Shown here: positions 31,735 through 40,900 of the stretch, piece by piece
How the letters are laid out: every line of letters starts with the position of its first letter
Numbering within the stretch: the stretch's first letter is position 1
Assembly: GCA_019308785.1 (NCBI GenBank)
Contig: JAFDHL010000001.1
Location: 1-64,000, forward strand
Source of the DNA: Deltaproteobacteria bacterium
GTDB lineage: Bacteria > Desulfobacterota > DSM-4660 > Desulfatiglandales > Desulfatiglandaceae
Direction of reading: 5' to 3'
Length of the DNA stretch: 64,000 nucleotides
Position numbers and translations under genes: made by a program
Notes under the pieces: generated by a model
Told to the model about the DNA's origin: nothing
The model's database searches: none
What the model saw: the letters and a program-made list of their open reading frames with translations, nothing else

Positions 31735-31998
31735 GTGATTAATCTTCAAAAACTTATCGAAGAAACAGAGAAAGATCCAGAACCAGGTCCTGACATTGCC
31801 ATATGTCAAGAGTGTGATTGGCGTGGTAGTCTATCCGAATGTGGAACCGAACAAGACGGTGATTGGGAAACAGGATATTATCTAATACATACTTGCCCAA
31901 AGTGTGATGATTGCGGCATGATTGAATATGATATGTCCGAAAAAAGAGCCTTAGAGTGGAACGCATGGAAGGAAAGAAGAAAAGGAGACAAGAAATGA
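31735..31998 (+). CDS. Zinc-ribbon protein
   Basis: 87 residues, GTG start with a weak site. ICQECDWRGSLSECG and TCPKCDDCGMIEYDMSEKRA show two Cys pairs. This pattern recurs in phage early genes. ATGA overlap with the next gene. Confidence 0.6.
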   Translation: MINLQKLIEETEKDPEPGPDIAICQECDWRGSLSECGTEQDGDWETGYYLIHTCPKCDDCGMIEYDMSEKRALEWNAWKERRKGDKK

Positions 31999-32309
31999 AT
32001 AAACGGGCTAAGTGTAAAGGGTGTGGGCGACCTATTGTTTGGGTTAAAACATCCAAAGGGAAAAATATGCCGGTAGATCCGGAAGAAGTAACGATCATCA
32101 CCATGGGTGGAGTGACATTTAAGGGTCGGGTCGTTCACTGGTCAACCTGTCCCGAGTCTGATCGGTTCAAAAAAGGAACCGAGCCAACCCAGGGCCTTGG
32201 TCCCATGCAATGGCGATGCCCTAAATGTGGAAACTATAATTTAAAGGGCCACCTGTGCAATTGTGGCACCAGCGAAGACGGCACCGGCGCGGCTGAACGC
32301 GACCGTTGA
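31995..32309 (+). CDS. Double zinc-ribbon protein
   Basis: 104 residues from the ATG overlapping the previous stop, behind AAAGGAGACAAGAA. KCKGCGRPIVWVKTSKGKNM then PVDPEE, a motif common in phages, and a C-terminal WRCPKCGNYNLKGHLCNCG. Two metal sites are likely. Function unknown. Confidence 0.7.
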   Translation: MNKRAKCKGCGRPIVWVKTSKGKNMPVDPEEVTIITMGGVTFKGRVVHWSTCPESDRFKKGTEPTQGLGPMQWRCPKCGNYNLKGHLCNCGTSEDGTGAAERDR

Positions 32310-32330
32310 AATTTTAACAAGGAGAAAAAA

Positions 32331-32606
32331 ATGAAAATCACAGCAAAAACCCAAGATGGCTTTTTGATAAAGGCAACCCTGCATGAGGTCAAAAATATTT
32401 TAACTTCGGTAAACGGGAAAACTCCAAGCACGATAGAAATAGGTCAGAAAATTCCAGCAATCGATTACGCAACAACGATAACAAAAATAAAGGAATTACA
32501 AAATACCTACGAGTTTAAGAACCTTTACTCTTTTGTTGACAAATTTTTCAAAGCTGCAAAGGATTTAGAGACGGCGGTTTTAGAAGCTAACAATATTGAA
32601 GCATAG
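32331..32606 (+). CDS. Hypothetical protein
   Basis: 91 residues. Starts MKITAKTQDGFLIKATLHEV; helical C-terminus (NLYSFVDKFFKAAKDLETAV). Ribosome site AAGGAGAAAAAA. No motif. Confidence 0.65.
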   Translation: MKITAKTQDGFLIKATLHEVKNILTSVNGKTPSTIEIGQKIPAIDYATTITKIKELQNTYEFKNLYSFVDKFFKAAKDLETAVLEANNIEA

Positions 32607-32661
32607 TAAATTACTGTACGCCAAAACCAAAAAGTTGCACGCAACGAAAGGAATAATGCTA

Positions 32662-32967
32662 ATGCCAAAACATGAAGCAACGCTTATGGGTCGTCCGTAT
32701 TACATCCCAGACTATATGGGTGACGGCATCGACCTCTATGTCAACGAAGGAATTAAGCCTGGTGGGTTTCTCCAGGCTGTTATCTGCAATGATCTTAAAG
32801 AGGCTTTTGCCAAAGCCGACGATGTAAACTTCCATAACATCGCAGCCTATGCAGATTATTTTTATAACCACACCCCGGCAATATGCTGGGGGTCCAGGGA
32901 AAAAATGGAAGCCTGGGTTAAAACGCACAGCGAAAGGAGAAAAAAAGATGTTGAACAATCTACTTAA
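32662..32967 (+). CDS. Conserved small phage protein (PGGFLQAV family)
   Basis: 101 residues from ATG 32662 behind AAAGGAATAATGCTA. IPDYMGDGIDLYVNEGIKPG, FLQAVICNDLKEAFAKADD and YNHTPAICWGSREKM fit a very common phage protein of unknown function. The longer upstream frame lacks a site. Confidence 0.7.
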   Translation: MPKHEATLMGRPYYIPDYMGDGIDLYVNEGIKPGGFLQAVICNDLKEAFAKADDVNFHNIAAYADYFYNHTPAICWGSREKMEAWVKTHSERRKKDVEQST

Positions 32968-33286
32968 CACACTGTCCTTTGGATCCGTGGTTCAACAAAA
33001 CGGAAAATCGTACCTTGTCATTATGCGACTGACCGACCGGTTGTTTGTAGCCAAGGAACAAAACGCAGTACTCCCGGCTCCACTCATGTTGGTACAGGTG
33101 GATATTCAAATGAATCAGCCACAACCGGGTAGTGAGCAAGGCCAAGCAGTACCAGTACCAGGGCCAGCTCCAGCTTCAGTTCCAGCTCCAAAGCCAGCTC
33201 CAGCTTCAGTTCCAGCTCCAAAGCCAGCTCCGGAATCAGTACAGGCCGAAACAAAGGACAAAAACGAGGAAATAAAAAAAGAATAA
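32948..33286 (+). CDS. Hypothetical protein with Pro/Ala repeat linker
   Basis: 112 residues from the ATG behind AAAGGAGAAAAAAAG. Compact N-terminal part (LNNLLNTLSFGSVVQQNGKS) followed by tandem PAPASVPAPK repeats (about residues 70-97) and a charged tail. The linker may separate a tethered and a binding part. Confidence 0.65.
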   Translation: MLNNLLNTLSFGSVVQQNGKSYLVIMRLTDRLFVAKEQNAVLPAPLMLVQVDIQMNQPQPGSEQGQAVPVPGPAPASVPAPKPAPASVPAPKPAPESVQAETKDKNEEIKKE

Positions 33287-33358
33287 ACGAAAGATAACGG
33301 GTGGGTGGACGGACTTTTCCATCTATCCGCCCGTTATATTTTTAAGAGGCAAAGTAAA

Positions 33359-33538
33359 ATGGGACATAAAGACAAAATAAAAGTTTTGGAAATGATAGCA
33401 GCAGACATGAAGAATGATGCAGAGAAGTTTGACGGTCAACCCTTCAATGGAAAGACCGTTGCTGAATATTTTGGAAATCAAGGAGCAGCCATAGCAGCGT
33501 TGGCTAATGTTGTGAAATCAATTATAAAACAAGACTAA
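33359..33538 (+). CDS. Small hypothetical protein
   Basis: 59 residues from ATG 33359 behind AAGAGGCAAAGTAAA. MGHKDKIKVLEMIAADMKND, helical, FNGKTVAEYFGNQGAAIAAL. Unknown. Confidence 0.6.
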   Translation: MGHKDKIKVLEMIAADMKNDAEKFDGQPFNGKTVAEYFGNQGAAIAALANVVKSIIKQD

Positions 33539-33551
33539 AGGATAAAACAAA

Positions 33552-33743
33552 ATGAGCATTAAAGACTCACCTGACAACGAACCGGTTGAAAAGATTTGCC
33601 CAATGACATTACCAAACCCAGAGGGTCCTTATCCGTGTTGTGAAGACCAGTGTGCATGGTGGCAAACATATTATAAGGGAGATGAAAAAGAGTATAGCGA
33701 ATGTTGTATCGTATCGATTACCAGTTTGCGAGACATGGTATAA
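33552..33743 (+). CDS. Small cysteine-rich protein (paralog of 23963-24163)
   Basis: 63 residues. ICPMTLPNPEGPYPCCEDQC then AWWQTYYKGDEKEYSECC, nearly the same core as the minus-strand gene at 23963-24163. Last gene of the rightward operon, 7 bases before the convergent holin-like gene. Confidence 0.7.
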   Translation: MSIKDSPDNEPVEKICPMTLPNPEGPYPCCEDQCAWWQTYYKGDEKEYSECCIVSITSLRDMV

Positions 33744-33750
33744 CCAGTTG

Positions 33751-34206
33751 TCATGATTTTTTTTTCTTTCCGCTGACATAGGTACCCCAACCATATGTGC
33801 CAAAGAAATACGCCATGACAGAAACCGTGCCACCCACCATTAACCAACTAAGTGTAATCTGAAGCATCATGTCAAACATAGGCTTGCCTTGCTCAGGAAA
33901 CAGCACAGCTAAGGGAACACAGATAACGTTTATCAACACTAAATGCAGCTGAACCTTTATCCACAATACAGCAAGCTCCCTTCTTGCCTTGCTTTTTTCT
34001 GTATTCTCTCCAAGGGTAGCCTTTACAAATTCTGTAACACCTTGTCCCATCTTAATATTATGTTCTAACTTTTCAGATTCAGAAAGATGAAGACCGTTGA
34101 AAAACCCTCCGACCTTTACAAGCAGCCCATCATTCTTATCGAATATATCCGTTGTAATTTGTGGGGCACCCAATGCAAAATTTTTTATCGCTGTAAGCCA
34201 ACTCAT
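33751..34206 (-). CDS. Probable holin
   Basis: 151 residues. Two membrane segments near the C-terminus (VQLHLVLINVICVPLAVLF; ITLSWLMVGGTVSVMAYFFG), a charged N-terminal half and a lysine end (GKKKKS). Adjacent to the endolysin gene on the same strand. Holins set the time of lysis and let the endolysin reach the wall. The family is inferred from topology and neighbour. Confidence 0.65.
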   Translation of the reverse strand: MSWLTAIKNFALGAPQITTDIFDKNDGLLVKVGGFFNGLHLSESEKLEHNIKMGQGVTEFVKATLGENTEKSKARRELAVLWIKVQLHLVLINVICVPLAVLFPEQGKPMFDMMLQITLSWLMVGGTVSVMAYFFGTYGWGTYVSGKKKKS

Positions 34207-34224
34207 ATTTCCTCTCCTTTTTTA

Positions 34225-34653
34225 TTAAATATATGGATTAAAAAACCCTTTTATATAGGGCCGGGTTTTAAATGGCCTTATTTTAATAAAAGCGTTATCC
34301 CTGATAGCATCCTGCCTTGTTTTTGTTCTGCTTCCACCACCAGACGCACCGATTGAAAGTTCACTGTTTAGAATAATCTCGACATGAACGATATCGTTTT
34401 TGGTTTTGTTTTCCCAGAACACAACATCTCCAGCTTTCGGAATGGTTACTTCATTACCTATCCACCGGGCATAAAGCCCTCTTGCCGGCCAATCACCCCT
34501 CCTTGGCAAAACCCCGATAGATTTTCCACATTCGACGAGCAGGCCGCTGCAATCAAAACTGTCAGGATCGTCGCCACCCCAGGAATAAAAAGTACCATGA
34601 TAGCTCATAGCCACTTGAATCATAACGCTTCGTTTTTCATCTTCTGTCATCAT
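34225..34653 (-). CDS. Endolysin, NlpC/P60 type
   Basis: 142 residues from ATG 34653 behind AAGGATAGACC. NlpC/P60 cysteine peptidase pattern: SFDCSGLL (C35), KAGDVVFW and VHVEIIL (H90). It cuts peptide bonds in peptidoglycan. No signal peptide, so release depends on the holin. The frame extends upstream but that start would overlap the previous gene. Confidence 0.85.
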   Translation of the reverse strand: MMTEDEKRSVMIQVAMSYHGTFYSWGGDDPDSFDCSGLLVECGKSIGVLPRRGDWPARGLYARWIGNEVTIPKAGDVVFWENKTKNDIVHVEIILNSELSIGASGGGSRTKTRQDAIRDNAFIKIRPFKTRPYIKGFFNPYI

Positions 34654-34657
34654 TGGT

Positions 34658-34891
34658 CTATCCTTGTTTGTATGCTTCTTTAAATTGAGAAGTCTCAATA
34701 AGCTTTCCGTGTTCCCTCAACACTATTGTCATGAGTAACATTAAGGGTTTCACACACTCATTATATTCTTTTTCGGTTAATGGTTTTCCCCTAAGACTTC
34801 CTGGAGTTAAATCAAAAGTTCTTGAATGAGTTTTTCCCTTTATCGTTACCGATAAGGTAGTATAAAAATCTGGTCTTTTTGTCGCTGACAT
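34658..34891 (-). CDS. Small hypothetical protein before the endolysin
   Basis: 77 residues, start behind GGAGGTGCATC. Begins MSATKRPDFYTTLSVTIKGK; helical C-terminus (NECVKPLMLLMTIVLREHG). Unknown role; in the lysis region. Confidence 0.6.
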   Translation of the reverse strand: MSATKRPDFYTTLSVTIKGKTHSRTFDLTPGSLRGKPLTEKEYNECVKPLMLLMTIVLREHGKLIETSQFKEAYKQG

Positions 34892-34919
34892 GATGCACCT
34901 CCATTATTATTATGAATAA

Positions 34920-37900
34920 TTAATACGTCCTCCTTAACCGTTCACGTCTGGATGGCCTAAAGGCACGCCTCAGATTATTCTTGATAGACTTGTGCGTGAT
35001 AACCGGGAAGGGTTTTCCGGATCGCTGAACTAAGACGTTATAAACTCGAATTTCCTCTAAAATATCCATATAACGAGACTTTGATCGCTTCTCTTTGGGT
35101 CGATTGTAAAAGGCTTTAATCCTGGCATAAATGTCATGCCGTAAATCAGCCATGTTTTGTTCGACCTTGCGTTCTTTCCACTGGCGTTCACGAATCTTAG
35201 CTATCCTGGCAGGATTAAAAGTAAGACCTCTTATTATGGTCTCCATCCCATCCAATTTAACCACCTCACGTCCATAAAACAGTGGCGCATTGGAGCTTGT
35301 TGTCACACCCTGAGTAGATTCACGGTAAGCTTTGATCCCAGACCCGATAAAATTGGGTGATATGCGCTCAATTCCCTTTGCAAAATCACCGCGCAGGATC
35401 GACTTCCCACCGACCACTACGTCAGATACCAGAGACCCAGGTGCTCCCATCAAATCTTTCAAGGTGGTGGGGACATCAAAGATTGAAATATCCAAAGATC
35501 CCTTCAACGATACACCATGACCACCCAAACCAAAAGCACCCAACCGGACGATCTGTTCCGTTGTTTCGCCCCAGTTGGCTTCCAGCCATTCATACATAGC
35601 TTCTTCCGGTTCATCCGGAGCACCCGGTAGCAATCCAAAGGCTTCGATCACAGCCTTGATTAATAAAGATGATGTTGCCCCACCAATAACAGCTGGGGCT
35701 AATGCCATATAGAGTAAAGCAGTCCTATCTTTTGTTTTAAAACCTAAATCATACATCGTCTGCAAATAGTTATGGCTGAATGTTTTAAATACATAAAACA
35801 TTTGCGCCGTCCGTGCCAACGGATTGGCACCCCTGGCATAATGTGGTCGGTTTGCCTTAGAATAAACCCCATGAGCCATATCAGAAGCCTTTTTGGAATT
35901 TGCCATCCATTCTTTGTGCAACACTTTCTTTTGTTCGGCACCGGCGCTATCCCATTTTTTTTGGTTTATTTTACGTTGTCCGATATAAGACCCTGCTATA
36001 GTAGCCATACGATTTATCTGCTCAGAAACACCAAAACCCATCATTAAAACCTCAAGCATGGTATCATAACCATTGCCGACCTTAGATTTAAGTAACGATA
36101 AGGCTTCTTTGTTGTACTGGGCAGCATGCCACCCGCTATCCTCGATTTCTTCAAACAGATCATTCATCCATCCTGGGATGTTTGGATCTCTATCAGATCT
36201 TCCTGCACGATAGTATTCCAGGTATCCCTTCATGGCATCAACTAAAAATCCAGGGGTCTTTCGCATAGGGATGTTGGCAAAAGCTCGCATTGTTGCTGGT
36301 ACAGCCATACCAAGGTTGGTAAGGTTGACCGCTACAGCTGCTGGCCGACCGGCCAGAAATTTCAACACAGCCAGGCCCTTGACCGTACCAATTATTCTGT
36401 CCACAGCTTCGTCGTTTCGACCCATATCTTCCATATAGGTTAAAGCATCGTGAAAAATGTTTCGCTGTTTAACAGGATCAATACGCCGATTTTTAACAAA
36501 TTCCAGATAATCCTTATAGGTGGTATCCAGACCCGCCTTGGTATGTTCGGCTTGATATTCCTGCCATGAAATATCGGTACCGGTCATGTGTCGCAGCATG
36601 TCCAGCATCATTTTCTTTTTAGCTTCACCGGCAGCTACGCCCCTCACATATTTAGCCATGCGTTGTACTGAATCTTCTTCATAACCCTTCCACACCCCAA
36701 CACCGACAGCATCATTTCGCATAATCATATGCGTTCTAACACCACGACCCTTAAAGAGATTAGCCACACCTTCAGCCAGCTGCTTACCCATCTCCAACTG
36801 TGCCTTTTCCAGCTCTGCCATAACGTCGGCGGCTACGCCCTTCTTCATCTCACCAGAGACCTGCTCCAGCGCCTTGTTCATTATCTCCTGAAACGCCACG
36901 ACCTGTCCGGCTATTTTAAAAATATCTTCCGGCATCTTATTAATCTTCTCAATATCAACAATATAATTATCATACTTTTTCCTGCTGGCTTCTTCAGCAG
37001 CGAAAAGCTCTGACTCAAAATGCTTAAGGATTGGATGGAGTTTGTTCTCATAACCCTTCTTGGGTTTTGCATACATGCTGAAACGTCCGGGCTTGCGGAT
37101 TCGTGGCATAAAGTATCCACGCATATTACCCATTTTAGCCAGTGCTACCTTCAGGTCTACTTCCACCCGTGCGCCATCTACCCAGGTGGCAACACTGGGA
37201 AGACTCATTCCCTTAGCAGCGTATCGTTTAGTTAGATCGTTGATCGCTCCACGCAAAATGTTAAAAACATTATGAGACATTTCTCTGGTGCCCTGGACCC
37301 AATCCTGAGCCAATTCAGAGTATCCCAGCTCGGCCAATTTGGCTACTTCCAGCCGTGTCGCTTCAGCCCAACCATCATCATAACTATTGGCAGTACCAAC
37401 AACCTTTCCGTCCGGATCTTTTATCTCGAAGGTCTTGCCCACTGATTCCTCGATGCCCTCTTTCATCTTTACCGTATAGCCATATTTATTCATATCGTTG
37501 TCGTCCAGGTACTTATTGATGGCTCGATATTCTTTTTTGTTTGTTTTTTTCAGCTTTTTCCCGATTTGTAGCCTGGATTTTTTGTTAGAATCTTTTTCTA
37601 TAAAGTTCAGCCCTTTGAAATAATTGTCTGAACGATTAGTTCCGTCCTCAACCATGGCTCCGGCAGCTGGCACCTTACCGAAATAATGAATAGGCGTAAA
37701 CAACAGGCGTTCCCATGCGGTAGTATCTTCAAGTTCGCCAATTCCTATCTCTCTCTTTTTAAGCATCCACCGACCGATCTTGCCCCAACTCGTCATGGCA
37801 TAATCACGCAGGGATCTACTCACATTTTCAGCAGCTGCGCTGTTGCCATGCTCTCGCATAAATTCTTCGTCCTGGGGAGTGGCTGTGGTATACTGTTCAA

Positions 37901-40900
37901 CAGCCTCGATATCAACAGCACTTTCGTCAAAGACCGTATAGTTAAAATGCGGCGAATCTTTAATACCGGATAGAGTGCCGGACGGAAATTTGATACCATC
38001 TATACCTGCTCTTAAAAGGAACAGGGAAGCTTCTTTGTCTCCACCCAAAGCAGTAGATATTTCTTCATAAGCATTTTGCCCAACTCCAAGGTTTGTATAA
38101 TCATAACTATCTAAATCTTTATCGAACCAATGTTTTAATCTACCAAATGTTTTCATTCTATATTGAGCTATATCCTTTTTTTCAGATTGATTTATAATTT
38201 TTCCCAAGATCTCTTTCGACAAAGCTTTGTCCCAATCCAACCAATCATATTCGCTGGGATCCTTACCCTTATGTAGGGTAACTTTATAAACCGCCTTGGT
38301 TTTTGGCCGCTTCATTGTCAGCTGACTGATAGAATCGGGACGGATAGCCCTTAGATAATCAATAGAATCCTGCCCGTCCTGACGATCCTTGCCCTCAGCG
38401 CTCTGACGGTCGAGTTCGTAGCCTGCAATAAGATTATCAACAACATCCTGGATGGCTGCTACCACACCCGCCTCGCCGGTATTATGGTAGGCTGCGTGCA
38501 TAGCATAGTCTTCAATCATCAAATCTTCAACCAGCGTAGCTTTGGTAATAGCCAGTGTGTTTGCGTGACTGTCATCACGCGCCTTCTTCATCATTTCCGT
38601 TTTAAACATAGTCGGGCTGTAACTGGTTGGTTGACGACTTTCCCAAATTGCAACCGTTCCGCCAGCTGCTTTCCAGGAAAGGTCTATCCATTCATCCGCA
38701 CCTAAGCGATCAGCATAGTCTTTGGCAATGCTCTTTTCGTCAGTAAAATACAGACCCCACCCAAAGGCTTGTGCCCCTTCTCCAGATCCAATAAACCTGG
38801 TGCGAAAACGCTTAAAGAAAGAAGGGGATCCATGATAAGCAGTTGTCTGATATTGCGGAGCCAAAAACTTTCGGGCAAACGGTTTCTGTTTCGGACCCTG
38901 ATAAATCTTGCCGGTCTCAATATCCCTGACAATGCTCTGGGGAGTAAGCTTAAATATACCCACGAACCCATTAATCAGGTCTTTGATCTTTTGTATGATC
39001 TTCTCAATAATCCCTGTCTGTTTAGCTCGATTATTAATGGACCAGGAAATATAATTTGCCCTGTCTTCAGCGCCGCCCACATCTTTAATGTTTCTTGATT
39101 CCCACATGTTGTTGGCATGTAGTTCCTGGATGTGATCTCGCAGGATGTCTGATTCTTTAGATGTAATAAAGCCTACATCTTCCAGCCAGTGGTACGACTC
39201 GTGAGCTAAAACCCAGTTGTCAGCCAGATCTTTATGTAATTCAATCTTGCCGTCAGCATATTTTCCTATGGCGGTTTCACCTTTTACAGGAACCCGACCC
39301 ATGTTCACATAAAAGTTGGCGTTATTAACATCCACCGAATCTACCGACTTGATTATTAGCTGCTGTCCATTAGGCGTGGTTACAGCTACAGATCCGTCAG
39401 CTTTTTTAATCACGTTAGTGCCCTTAAATAAGCGCTTGATATCGTCCAAGGTGACACCCTGGTCACGCATATAGCGCTTAGCGTAGGCTTCTTTAGCTTG
39501 ACGTGTGGCCATATATTGCTCAATCGGTCCGGAAATCCGTACCGGCATTTCATTATAAAATACCTGACGGATGATTGATTCATTTTTAATCGGTGCCGTT
39601 TGGTCTCGATACTGGTCAGCCAACTTGCTCATACCGTTCTTCTCGCCGGCAAAAGCAGCCATAAAATCACTGGCGGTTGCTAAAGTAGTCTCGGTTTCCA
39701 TGAGCATCATCTGAAGATCAGTATCTGACTCTGCGGCTGCCTGCTTAGATAGGTTGCTGAGCTTATCAGAGGCCGACTTTAAGGCTTTCTTGATAGAGGG
39801 GTACTCTATACCCAGAATCCCGAGTTGCGTCCCAAGATCGCGTTGTCTTGTAATGTCAAACCCGGTTTGTCGAAGGGCTTTAATCATCTGGGGAGAGTCT
39901 ATTTTACTAACCAGATCAGCAACATCCACAGTAGAAACACCCTTCTTGCCAACCTGACCATAATACACGCCATCAATCTTAACCAATGCGGCACGCTCAA
40001 CTTCAGGCAAGCCTTCCGGATTTTGTGTTTTATAAAGTAAGAAATCCTGGCGCAATCTATCTTTAATCATTCGGTCGAAGCGCCGTTTATCCAGCTTGGG
40101 ATCCGCCTGCTTCAAAGCATCAAACAGTTCACCGGTAGAAACCAGACCACCACGCTCAAAATTTGGATTAAGAGACACTGCAACTTCCGGAAGTTTTACC
40201 GTCAGTGCATCACCCCAGGCTTTATGGTACAAGTCCTGAGTTTCAATCCATGTTTCGGCAACATCTTTAGGTATCTCTTTTTTGGTATCTTCATGAAACT
40301 GGATGTAGCCCTTAATGGTATGGTAACGATCTTGGATATATTTGCGCCACACCCTATCGGCGACTTCCAGCTTTTTGCCTACCGGATTAACACCAAGGAA
40401 ACTGGCAAAGAGCTGAAGGTCTGCCAGCTTATATTTATTATCCATTTCCAGTACGGGCCGATCTGTAGAGGCAAAACTGTCCAAACTATCTGCCACATTC
40501 AGATTGTTTATCACCCGTTCAAGCAACTCAGCCTTTGTGCCGGTTTCACTTGTTGAAACCAGTCTGGCCATACCGCGCAGCTCGTTAACGGTAAACTGTT
40601 CCGGTTTCATTGTAGAAATGTCCAGATCACCCGAAAGCACTTTGTATGGTGTAGATCCTTTGGGGATACCCCAGTATTGATATTCAATACCATTAGTGAG
40701 TATCCGGAGTGCATCCGTGTGGGCTTCTCTGGTTACTGCTGCTTCGGCCCCTGTAAAATCTGCACGGTCAAATGCGCCGTCTCTTTTGCCAGCTTCGATA
40801 ATCTCTTGTGGAGTGGGGAGTTGATCGCTGCCCCTGCCTCCCTCACGTTCTGCCGGACTAACTCGTCCAGGGCTGCGTCCAACCACTCGTTGGTTGAATA

